Assembly (NCBI GenBank): GCA_944326475.1
Contig: CALVEC010000003.1
Coordinates: forward strand, 1 to 64,000
Length of the DNA stretch: 64,000 nt
Reading direction: 5' to 3'
From: Candidatus Gastranaerophilales bacterium
GTDB taxonomy: Bacteria > Cyanobacteriota > Vampirovibrionia > Gastranaerophilales > Gastranaerophilaceae
Part shown: positions 16,808-24,261 of the stretch, piece by piece
Position numbering within the stretch: position 1 is the stretch's first letter
Layout: each line of letters opens with the position of its first letter
Position numbers and translations under genes: made by a program
Notes under the pieces: model-generated
Databases searched by the model: none
The model's input: the letters and a program-made list of their open reading frames with translations, nothing else
Told to the model about the DNA's origin: nothing

Positions 16808-17160
16808 TGAAAAAAATACTTATAATTGAAGACAACGAACTTAACCTTAAGCTAATGAAAGATGTTCTTGAGTTTGCGGGTTATGAGACAGAAACGGCAG
16901 AAGACGGTTTGACAGGGGTTGATAAGGTAAAGACCCAAAAATTTGACCTGATACTTCTTGATATACAAATGCCGGTGTACACTGGCTATGATTTTCTTGA
17001 GGCGACAAAAGTTTTTAACCGTCCGCCCGTCATTGTTGTTTCTGCCTGTGCAATGGATAAAGAAATCGAAAAAGCCAAGGCTTTGGGGTGTGTTGCGTAT
17101 ATTTCAAAACCAATTAATATAGACGAATTTTTAAATACCGTAAAATCTTATGTTTCTTGA
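16807..17160 (+). CDS. Single-domain response regulator (CheY/DivK-like)
   Basis: 117 aa, a receiver domain only. Acidic pocket residues are in I-I-E-D-N, the phospho-acceptor is D52 (L-I-L-L-D-I-Q-M-P), the switch Ser is in V-V-S-A, and the conserved Lys is in S-K-P-I. It has no DNA-binding output, so it must act by protein contact, as CheY and DivK do. It is translationally coupled to the kinase at 15527-16807. Confidence 0.9.
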   Translation: MKKILIIEDNELNLKLMKDVLEFAGYETETAEDGLTGVDKVKTQKFDLILLDIQMPVYTGYDFLEATKVFNRPPVIVVSACAMDKEIEKAKALGCVAYISKPINIDEFLNTVKSYVS

Positions 17161-17243
17161 AATACCGGCATTGGCTGTTTTTTCAAATCATTATACAAGA
17201 TGTAAAAATCTTAGCTCTTTTGTAATATTTGCTTATGAAAATT

Positions 17244-17272
17244 TTGACAATTAATATTGTCTAAAATATGAT
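17244..17272 (+). promoter_or_regulatory. Strong promoter of DUF177-rpmF (leaderless)
   Basis: Perfect -35 TTGACA (17244-17249), a 17-base spacer and TATGAT (17267-17272). The ATG at 17281 is nine bases after the -10 box, leaving a leader of about two bases and no Shine-Dalgarno. Confidence 0.75.
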
Positions 17273-17280
17273 ATAGAAAC

Positions 17281-17779
17281 TATGAAAGTTTCCGTTGATG
17301 ATATAAAAAATTCTCCGAATCAGACACTGGAAACAAGTTTTAACGGGAATCTTAAAGATTTAGAAACAGAAGGTCCTGTCGTTGCAGAACTTGTTTTAAA
17401 ATGTCTGGGGCAATGTATTAACGTAAAAGGACAAATTGTTGCAAATGTTAAGCTGACATGCGACAGATGTTTGCGTGAATTTCATCAAAAATTCGAGTTG
17501 CCTGTTGATGAAACGTATGTCCAAGGAGCCTTTAATGACGGGGAAAACAAGGAAATCGAGCTGAAAGACGGAGACTTTGTTACAGATTTATACGACCAGA
17601 CAGAAATAGATATTGATGATTTAATTTACCAAACGTTAATATTAAATCTTCCAAATCCGTCTGTTTGTGATATAAATTGTAATGGAGATTCTGAAATGGA
17701 AAAATACATAAAAAAAGAAATTTCAGACCCGAGATTGGAAGTTTTTAAAAATATGAAGATAAGAAAAGAAGGAAGATAA
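17281..17779 (+). CDS. DUF177 (YceD-type) protein
   Basis: 165 aa. It has the family's C-D-R-C-L-R-E-F motif in the middle and a later acidic stretch (V-D-E-T-Y, then D-D-L-I-Y-Q). YceD/DUF177 genes nearly always sit just before rpmF, as here, with only two bases between them. YceD is linked to 23S rRNA accumulation in E. coli. The first base given is the A of the ATG. The strong promoter above probably drives this gene, rpmF and perhaps plsX. Confidence 0.88.
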
Positions 17780-17781
17780 AA

Positions 17782-18153
17782 ATGGCAGTACCAAAGAAAC
17801 GTACAGGTGCATCAGCACAAGGTCACAGAAGATCAAACTGGAAAGCAACAGTTCCGGAAACTACTGTTTGCTCAAATTGCGGTGAAATTATTTTGACTCA
17901 TACAGTTTGTGATGCTTGCGGATACTACAAAGGTAAAGTTGTAAGCAGAAAAGCAGAAGGTTTTGTTGAAGAAGCAGAAGCAAAGAAACCTGCAAAAAAA
18001 GCAACTAAACCCAAAACTGCTAAAAAAGCAAAAAAAGAAGAACCTGTAGCTGAAGCAGTTGAAACAACAGAAGTTAAAGAAACAGAAACAGTTGCTGAAA
18101 TAACTGAAGAAGCTTCTGCAGAAGAAAACAAAGAAGAAAAAACAGAAGAATAA
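17782..18153 (+). CDS. rpmF: Ribosomal protein L32 with long C-terminal tail
   Basis: 123 aa, about twice the usual 56-60. Residues 1-58 are a normal L32: M-A-V-P-K-K-R at the start and a zinc ribbon C-x2-C...C-x2-C (C-S-N-C and C-D-A-C). Residues about 59-123 are low complexity: first a Lys/Ala/Pro block, then a Glu/Thr/Val/Ala acidic tail. L32 binds 23S rRNA in the large subunit. The tail would be disordered and could project from the ribosome surface. No frameshift is seen; the tail is in frame and ends in a normal TAA. Confidence 0.92.
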   Translation: MAVPKKRTGASAQGHRRSNWKATVPETTVCSNCGEIILTHTVCDACGYYKGKVVSRKAEGFVEEAEAKKPAKKATKPKTAKKAKKEEPVAEAVETTEVKETETVAEITEEASAEENKEEKTEE

Positions 18154-18166
18154 AAAACTAATTAGC

Positions 18167-18197
18167 CGAAAGTTTCGCGTAAAAAGCGGAACTTTCG
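18167..18197 (+). terminator. Stem-loop after rpmF
   Basis: CGAAAGTT-CGC pairs with GCG-AACTTTCG around a seven-base loop. Only a short T run follows, so it may be a partial terminator or an mRNA-stability hairpin between rpmF and plsX. Confidence 0.55.
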
Positions 18198-18279
18198 CTT
18201 AACATAAAATTCATCCGACAGGAATTTTCGGGTGTATAAAAAGATAATAGATTAGCTGTAAGGGGAAAGAGAATATAGT

Positions 18280-19332
18280 ATGACGAGGATTGCAATTGAC
18301 GCAATGGGTGGAGACCATGCACCGCACGAGATTGTTGCCGGGGCGGTTTGGGCAGCATCAGAATACAATGTTCCTATTGAGCTTGTGGGAAAACAGGATC
18401 AAATAGAACGTGAGCTGGAAAAAATTAAAAGGTTTGGTATAAAATGCACAAGCCCGAATGTACCATATTCAAGAATCAGAGTTGATATAGACAAGCTGGA
18501 CATAAAAATTACCCATGCAGCAGAAGTTATAGAGATGGGCGAGGCTCCCGGTCAGGCTATCAGAAAAAAGAAAAAATCATCAATTGTGCTTGCTGTTGAT
18601 GCTGTAGCGACGGGCAGTTCCCAGGCGGTAGTGGCAGCCGGTTCAACAGGTGCAGCTATGGCAGCCAGTCTTTTTGGGCTTGGAAGATTGCCCGGTATTG
18701 AAAGACCTGCCATTGCAACTACTTTACCGACTATGAAAAAGCCTGTTATCTTGATTGATGCCGGCGCAAACAGCAATTGTACCCCGCAAATGCTGTTACA
18801 GTTTGCAATTATGGGTGCTTCTTTTGTAAGAGGCATCTGGGGCAATGAAAACCCGAGAATCGGTATTTTAAATATCGGTGAAGAAGCAGGAAAGGGGAAT
18901 GAACTTGCTCAATCGGCTTACAAATTATTTGAAGACAATCAGGACAAAATAAACTTTATCGGAAATATTGAAGGTAAAGAGCTTTTCCTTGGAAACTGCG
19001 ACGTTGTTGTTTGTGACGGATTTGTCGGAAACGTTGCGTTAAAGAGTATTGAAGGCTCCTCATCAATGCTGTTTCAGATGATTAAACAGGAATTTAAAAA
19101 AGATTTCTTCTCTATGGTTATCGGCATGCTTGCAAAACCTGCAATGAAAAGAATCTTCAAAAGAATAAATTATGAAGAATTTGGCGGGGCGCTGCTCTTG
19201 GGGGTTAAGGGTATTACTGTTATCTCTCACGGCGCAAGTAAGGCTTATGCAATCAAAAATGCTGTCAGAGTAGCGAAAGAAGCTGTAGAAACAGAAGTAA
19301 ACAAAAAGATATCAGAATTTTACGAAGGATAA
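18280..19332 (+). CDS. plsX: Phosphate acyltransferase PlsX
   Basis: 350 aa. It converts acyl-ACP to acyl-phosphate for phospholipid synthesis. It starts I-A-I-D-A-M-G-G-D-H-A-P with a purine-rich ribosome site (AGGGGAAAG) upstream; G-A-N-S-N-C and D-G-F-V-G-N-V motifs are present. It leads the fabH-fabD-fabG-acpP-fabF set, with four bases to fabH. Acyl-phosphate would be used by PlsY; no plsY is in the window, but two PlsC-like genes are at 26.5-27.9 kb. Confidence 0.95.
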   Translation: MTRIAIDAMGGDHAPHEIVAGAVWAASEYNVPIELVGKQDQIERELEKIKRFGIKCTSPNVPYSRIRVDIDKLDIKITHAAEVIEMGEAPGQAIRKKKKSSIVLAVDAVATGSSQAVVAAGSTGAAMAASLFGLGRLPGIERPAIATTLPTMKKPVILIDAGANSNCTPQMLLQFAIMGASFVRGIWGNENPRIGILNIGEEAGKGNELAQSAYKLFEDNQDKINFIGNIEGKELFLGNCDVVVCDGFVGNVALKSIEGSSSMLFQMIKQEFKKDFFSMVIGMLAKPAMKRIFKRINYEEFGGALLLGVKGITVISHGASKAYAIKNAVRVAKEAVETEVNKKISEFYEG

Positions 19333-19336
19333 TTAT

Positions 19337-20344
19337 ATGTCATTAAATTTAATTCCGGTTATGATTGCGGGTGTTGGATACGGAGTACCCGAAACTGTTA
19401 TCACAAACGACGATTTAACAAAATTAGTCGATACAAGTGATGAATGGATTACGACAAGAACCGGCATAAAAGAGCGCCGTGTTGTTTCCGGTGAGGAAAA
19501 TGCAGTTACTTTAGGTATTAAAGCTGCAAAAAACGCGCTGGAAAAAGCAAAAATGGAAGCTAAAGATATTGATTTAATTATCGCTGCGGCTTCTGTTCCG
19601 GCACATCCTTATCCTTCAACTGCTTGTGAAATACAAGCGGCTATTGAAGCTGACAATGCCGCAGCGTTCGACATAACCGCAGCTTGTACCGGCATGATTT
19701 ATGCAATGAACATTGCAAAATCATTTATATCATCAGGTATTTATAAAAATATTCTTCTTGTTGCTACTGATGCAAACTCAAAATTTATAGACTGGTATGA
19801 CAGAACAAGCTGCGTGCTTTTTGGCGACGGAGCGGGCGCGATTGTGATGAAAGAATCGGTTGACGGAGTTGATGATATTATTGCGATGGATATGCATTCA
19901 AACGGTAAAGACGGCGATTTTATCAAAATGCCGATGAACGGTGAGAATTGTCCGCTGGTTGAGCCTTGCGCACCGCAAAAGCAAAAAATTGTAATGCAGG
20001 GTCGGGAAGTTTATAAATTTGTTGTAACGACCATGCCCGAGTCAATAAGCAACTGCCTTGAAAAAGCCGGTCTGACACCGGATGATGTGGATTATTTGAT
20101 ACCGCATCAGGCGAATTACAGAATTATAGAAGCAATGGCTTCACGACTTAATTACAGCGATGACAAAATTATCGTAAACCTTCAAAAATACGGCAATACC
20201 TCGGCAGCTTCCATTCCTATTGCCATGGCGGAAGGAATTGAAGAAGGAAAGATTAAATTGCCTTGCAAAGCTATATTAAGCGGTTTTGGAGCAGGACTTA
20301 CATGGGGTACTGTAATTGTAAGACTCAGAGAAGGTATTGCGTAG
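19337..20344 (+). CDS. fabH: Beta-ketoacyl-ACP synthase III
   Basis: 335 aa. It starts chain synthesis by condensing acetyl-CoA with malonyl-ACP. The Cys-His-Asn triad is present: Cys in D-I-T-A-A-C-T-G-M, His in I-P-H-Q-A-N and Asn in Y-G-N-T-S-A. An early D-E-W-I-T-T-R-T-G-I-K-E-R motif is typical. It sits between plsX and fabD in one transcript. Confidence 0.97.
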   Translation: MSLNLIPVMIAGVGYGVPETVITNDDLTKLVDTSDEWITTRTGIKERRVVSGEENAVTLGIKAAKNALEKAKMEAKDIDLIIAAASVPAHPYPSTACEIQAAIEADNAAAFDITAACTGMIYAMNIAKSFISSGIYKNILLVATDANSKFIDWYDRTSCVLFGDGAGAIVMKESVDGVDDIIAMDMHSNGKDGDFIKMPMNGENCPLVEPCAPQKQKIVMQGREVYKFVVTTMPESISNCLEKAGLTPDDVDYLIPHQANYRIIEAMASRLNYSDDKIIVNLQKYGNTSAASIPIAMAEGIEEGKIKLPCKAILSGFGAGLTWGTVIVRLREGIA

Positions 20345-20371
20345 ATATTATTTAACAGGAGTAAAAATATA

Positions 20372-21319
20372 ATGGGAAAAATTGCGTTTGTATTTCCGGG
20401 ACAAGGTTCTCAGTCAGTGGGTATGGGGCTTGATTTATATAACAACTCGCAAAAAGCTAAAGAAATTTTTGATTTAGCTGATACATTGCTGGGTAAAAAA
20501 ATCTCAAAAATCTGTTTTGAAGGACCGGAAGATGATTTGAAACAGACAATAAACACACAGCCGGCAATTCTTGTGACGTCGCTTGCTGCTCTTGGTGCAC
20601 TAAGGGAAAAAAGTGATATAAGACCTGATTTTACAGCCGGTCATTCGCTTGGAGAGTACGGTGCGTTGTATGCAGCGGGAGCTATCGACTTTGATACGGC
20701 AATGCTTTTAATACAAAAAAGAGCTGAGTTGATGAATGAAGCAGCTTTGAATACAAAAGGGGCTATGACTGCTGTTATCGGATTAGATAAGGAAAAAATT
20801 GAAGAAGTTCTTTCAAAAATTGACGGAACTGTTTCTGTTGCAAACTACAATTCTCCGGCTCAGATTGTTATAACTGGGGAAGAAGGTGCTGTAGCAAAAG
20901 CAAATGAATTGCTGAAAGAAGCCGGTGCAAAAAGAGTTATTCCGCTTCCCGTATCGGGCGGTTTCCATTCGCTGCTTATGAAAGAGGCAGGGATTGCTTT
21001 TGGTGAATATACAAAGAATTTTTCCGTATCCGATGCAAAAATCCCGGTTGTTTCAAACACGGATGCCGCTGTTACGACGAATGCCGAAGAATTGAGAGCC
21101 AAAATGCCGGTGCAGATTTATTCGTCTGTATATTGGACACAATCCGTACAGGAGATGGTTAAAAACGGAGTGGATACTATTATTGAAATCGGACCGGGAA
21201 AAGTGCTTTCCGGCTTGTGCAAAAAAATAGATGCTTCGCTTAGAGTGTTGAACGTATATGACACGGAATCTCTTAATTCCGTTATTTCTGAACTGCAGTC
21301 GGAGACGGCATGCCGGTAG
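20372..21319 (+). CDS. fabD: Malonyl-CoA:ACP transacylase
   Basis: 315 aa. It loads malonyl groups onto ACP. It has the F-P-G-Q-G-S-Q oxyanion loop and the nucleophile Ser in G-H-S-L-G-E-Y. Catalytic His lies in the later F-H-S segment. Its 3' end overlaps the start of the 88-aa gene by ten bases. Confidence 0.97.
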   Translation: MGKIAFVFPGQGSQSVGMGLDLYNNSQKAKEIFDLADTLLGKKISKICFEGPEDDLKQTINTQPAILVTSLAALGALREKSDIRPDFTAGHSLGEYGALYAAGAIDFDTAMLLIQKRAELMNEAALNTKGAMTAVIGLDKEKIEEVLSKIDGTVSVANYNSPAQIVITGEEGAVAKANELLKEAGAKRVIPLPVSGGFHSLLMKEAGIAFGEYTKNFSVSDAKIPVVSNTDAAVTTNAEELRAKMPVQIYSSVYWTQSVQEMVKNGVDTIIEIGPGKVLSGLCKKIDASLRVLNVYDTESLNSVISELQSETACR

Positions 21320-21576
21320 AACTATTTAAAGCTTTGTCCCGGAGTAAAACTTTCGGTGCTGTAAAGAGAAATGTTAACTCTCCGAAGTTTTACAGTGAAC
21401 ATCCTGATTTAGCTCCGCGCAATGTTTATCTTCAGGAAGGACGGGTAATAACGAAAAAAGATGTGGACAAGGCGATAAGGCGGATAGAGAGATATAGTGA
21501 AATAGAAGCATTTATTGACAGGGTTTCATTAAAATTACAACAGTTTAAACAATTATTTAGGATAAAAAAAGATTAG
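21310..21576 (+). CDS. 88-aa protein between fabD and fabG
   Basis: 88 aa, basic and helical, not recognised. It begins inside the end of fabD (ten-base overlap, different frame) and ends 18 bases before fabG, so it is a true member of the fatty-acid operon. The middle contains K-D-V-D-K-A-I-R-R-I-E-R, a regular amphipathic helix. No catalytic motif or membrane span is visible. An accessory or regulatory role in fatty-acid synthesis is only suggested by position. Confidence 0.7.
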   Translation: MPVELFKALSRSKTFGAVKRNVNSPKFYSEHPDLAPRNVYLQEGRVITKKDVDKAIRRIERYSEIEAFIDRVSLKLQQFKQLFRIKKD

Positions 21577-21594
21577 AAATTAAGGAGAAAAATT

Positions 21595-22323
21595 ATGACA
21601 GAAAAAAAAGTTGCATTGATTACCGGTGCTTCACAGGGGATAGGTAAAGTTACGGCATTAAAACTTGCAAGCTGCGGCTATGATATCGCAATAAACTACA
21701 TTGGTCGTGAAGATGATGCAAAAGAAGTAAAAAAAGAATGTGAAGCTTTCGGTGTTGAAGCAGAAATTTTTGAATTTGATGTAACAAACGTTGAAGCGGT
21801 AAATGCGGGTGTTGAAGCAATACATAAAAGATTCGGAAGAATAGATGTTCTTGTAAACAACGCCGGTATTACAAAAGACGGCTTGTTCCTCCGCATGACA
21901 CCTGATCAGTGGAATGCCGTTATAAATATTAATTTAACCGGTGCATATAATGTTACTCATCCTGTTGTAAAAATTATGATGAAACAGAGAATCGGTTCTA
22001 TTATTAATATGTCAAGTATAGTGGGTGTAATGGGAAATGCCGGTCAGGCTAATTATTCAGCTTCAAAAGCAGGTTTAATCGGATTTACAAAATCGCTCGC
22101 TAAAGAACTCGGTTCCAGAAACATCAGAGTAAATGCGGTTGCACCGGGCTTTATTAAAACAGCGATGACGGCAGGTCTTGATAACAATGAAATTTATCAG
22201 CATATTCCGTTGAGAAGAATGGGTGAAGCTGAAGATATCGCAACGGTTATAAAATTTCTTGCTGAAGATGCAACTTATGTTACAGGTCAGGTAATAGGCG
22301 TTGACGGCGGTCTTGTTGTATAA
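21595..22323 (+). CDS. fabG: 3-oxoacyl-ACP reductase
   Basis: 242 aa. It is an SDR family enzyme reducing 3-ketoacyl-ACP with NADPH. The dinucleotide motif is T-G-A-S-Q-G-I-G. N-N-A-G, the catalytic Ser (N-M-S-S-I) and Y-S-A-S-K are in order. It ends V-I-G-V-D-G-G-L-V-V, the usual FabG terminus. A GGAGAAAAATT ribosome site precedes the ATG. Confidence 0.97.
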   Translation: MTEKKVALITGASQGIGKVTALKLASCGYDIAINYIGREDDAKEVKKECEAFGVEAEIFEFDVTNVEAVNAGVEAIHKRFGRIDVLVNNAGITKDGLFLRMTPDQWNAVININLTGAYNVTHPVVKIMMKQRIGSIINMSSIVGVMGNAGQANYSASKAGLIGFTKSLAKELGSRNIRVNAVAPGFIKTAMTAGLDNNEIYQHIPLRRMGEAEDIATVIKFLAEDATYVTGQVIGVDGGLVV

Positions 22324-22394
22324 TTGCCCGGAAAAAAGACAGTCTGTGCAATAGTGTACAAGATTAGATAAAGAGTCGTTTCAATGTGTAAATA

Positions 22395-22423
22395 TTGACT
22401 TTACAAAATTGCATATTTATATT
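22395..22423 (+). promoter_or_regulatory. acpP promoter
   Basis: TTGACT (22395-22400), a 17-base spacer and TATATT (22418-22423). Predicted start near 22430, giving a leader of about 54 bases ahead of acpP. It lets the very abundant ACP be made apart from the upstream operon. Confidence 0.65.
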
Positions 22424-22483
22424 GAAATAGTATAATAAATAATGAACAAATGAGTAGTTAATTTAAAATGAGGTAGAAAAAAC

Positions 22484-22717
22484 ATGAGTACAGTTCTTGA
22501 GAGAGTTAAAAAAGTTGTAGTTGAACAATTGAGCGTTGATGAAGCATTGGTTACACCTGAAGCAAGCTTCACTGGTGACCTCGGTGCTGATTCACTCGAT
22601 ACAGTTGAATTGGTTATGGCTTTTGAAGAAGAATTCGGATGCGAAATTCCTGATGAAGAAGCTGAAAAAATCGCAACTGTTCAAGATGCAGTAAACTACA
22701 TCGAATCTCATTCATAA
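22484..22717 (+). CDS. acpP: Acyl carrier protein
   Basis: 77 aa, acidic, four-helix type. The phosphopantetheine Ser is in [10 protein letters not shown]. It carries the growing acyl chain for FabH, FabG and FabF, which surround it. It has its own promoter and is followed by a large stem-loop before fabF. Confidence 0.98.
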   Translation: MSTVLERVKKVVVEQLSVDEALVTPEASFTGDLGADSLDTVELVMAFEEEFGCEIPDEEAEKIATVQDAVNYIESHS

Positions 22718-22740
22718 TTGTAGTTAACGAAAATGAATAT

Positions 22741-22834
22741 ATTTGCGAGGGGTCGGCTAGATTTTGTTCTAATCAGAACAATTATTGTACAGATGTATAA
22801 TTTAGATTAGCCTTTTGCTCCTCGCAAATTTTTA
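22741..22834 (+). terminator. Long structured stem-loop between acpP and fabF
   Basis: ATTTGCGAGG (22741-22750) pairs with CCTCGCAAAT (22820-22829), followed by a T run. Inside, GGCTA pairs with TAGCC, and a separate hairpin TTGTTCT/AGAACAA sits in the middle. It could be a terminator that separates acpP from fabF, or a barrier that leaves a stable acpP mRNA while allowing some readthrough. Confidence 0.65.
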
Positions 22835-22867
22835 CCAACCGGAATAGAATAAAGGTATAAGTTAAAA

Positions 22868-24124
22868 ATGAATAAAAGAAGAGTAGTTGTCACCGGGATG
22901 GGTATAGTATCTCCGTTCGGTGTCGGACTGGATAAGTTTTGGAATAGTCTATTGGAAGGCAAAAGCGGAATTTCTACTATTGAACGTATTCCATTGGACG
23001 GTCATACGGTTCATATTGCTGGTGAAGTTAAAAACTTCAATCCGGAAGATTATCTGGACCCGAAAGATGCTCGCAGAATGGACAGATATAATCAGTTTGC
23101 AATGGTTGCTGCGGATGAAGCAATTAAAGATTCAGGTATAGTTGCCGGCGAAAATGTAGACCCGTACAGATATGGCGTTATAGTCGGTTCTGCAGCAGGC
23201 GGTTTTGACACGTTTGAAAAACAGCATGACATTATAACAGCAAAAGGACCGACAAAATGTTCCCCGTTTACTGTTCCTATGATTATTGCAGATATGGGAG
23301 CAGGCAGAATTTCTATTAAACACGGAGCTAAAGGTGTTAACAAAGCTGTTGTTACGGCTTGTGCCACTTCTGCTCACTCTGTCGGTGATGCATTCCGTTC
23401 TATTCAGTGGAACGATGCTGATGTAATTGTTGCAGGCGGTGCTGAAGCTGTTATTACAAAACTCGGTATAGGCGCGTTTACCAGTGCCAGAACATTATCA
23501 AAACATAATGATGAACCGCAAAAAGCATCAAGACCATACGACAAAGACCGTGACGGTTTTATCATGTCAGAAGGGGCGGCTGTTTTGATTCTTGAAGAAT
23601 TGGAGCATGCTAAAAAACGCGGTGCAAAAATTTACGCAGAAGTTGTCGGATACGGACAAACCGCTGACGCTTATGATATTGTTGCTCCGGCGGCTGACGG
23701 TGCAGGGGCTGCAAAAGCTATGGAACTTGCAATACAAGATGCTGGTGTAAAACCGGAACAGGTTGATTATGTAAACGCTCACGGTACAAGTACCGGATTG
23801 GGCGATATCGCTGAATCTCAGGCAATCGCAAGAGTTTTTGGCGATTTAGACAAAAATCCGCACCTTAAAGTAAGTTCTACAAAATCAATGCATGGTCACA
23901 TGCTTGGCGCAACAGGAGCTGCTGAATCCATAGTTTGTATTGAGGTTATAAATAACGGAATTATTCCGCCTACAATTAACCTTGACAATCAGGATGAAGC
24001 TGTTGCAAATTTAAACTATGTACCGCACAAAGCTCAAAAAGCAGAAGTTAAATACGCTCTGACCAATTCATTTGGCTTTGGCGGGCACAACGCTTCTATA
24101 TTATTCAAAAAATATGAAGCTTAA
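22868..24124 (+). CDS. fabF: Beta-ketoacyl-ACP synthase II
   Basis: 418 aa. It is the elongating condensing enzyme. The Cys-His-His triad is intact: Cys in V-T-A-C-A-T-S, His in N-A-H-G-T-S-T and His in S-M-H-G-H-M-L-G-A-T-G. It begins R-R-V-V-V-T-G-M-G, typical of FabF. It ends the cluster and is followed by a strong terminator. Confidence 0.98.
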   Translation: MNKRRVVVTGMGIVSPFGVGLDKFWNSLLEGKSGISTIERIPLDGHTVHIAGEVKNFNPEDYLDPKDARRMDRYNQFAMVAADEAIKDSGIVAGENVDPYRYGVIVGSAAGGFDTFEKQHDIITAKGPTKCSPFTVPMIIADMGAGRISIKHGAKGVNKAVVTACATSAHSVGDAFRSIQWNDADVIVAGGAEAVITKLGIGAFTSARTLSKHNDEPQKASRPYDKDRDGFIMSEGAAVLILEELEHAKKRGAKIYAEVVGYGQTADAYDIVAPAADGAGAAKAMELAIQDAGVKPEQVDYVNAHGTSTGLGDIAESQAIARVFGDLDKNPHLKVSSTKSMHGHMLGATGAAESIVCIEVINNGIIPPTINLDNQDEAVANLNYVPHKAQKAEVKYALTNSFGFGGHNASILFKKYEA

Positions 24125-24144
24125 TTTAAAAAAAACTAATATCT

Positions 24145-24176
24145 AAAAAGCCCGGATTTAATTCGGGCTTTTTTCG
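24145..24176 (+). terminator. fabF terminator
   Basis: AAAAAGCCCG pairs with CGGGCTTTTTT around a nine-base loop, with a T run on both strands, so it can work bidirectionally. Confidence 0.9.
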
Positions 24177-24205
24177 TGCTTTGGGGCTTTAGTCATCTAT
24201 TAATC

Positions 24206-24240
24206 AAAAAGGAGCCTTTATTATTAAAGACTCCTTTTTG
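24206..24240 (-). terminator. nrdJ terminator
   Basis: AAAAAGGAG pairs with CTCCTTTTT, with an inner CTTTA/TAAAG stem. It lies just beyond the nrdJ stop on the minus strand and ends in a T run in that direction. Confidence 0.8.
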
Positions 24241-24261
24241 CATTTTATAAATATGTCTAAC

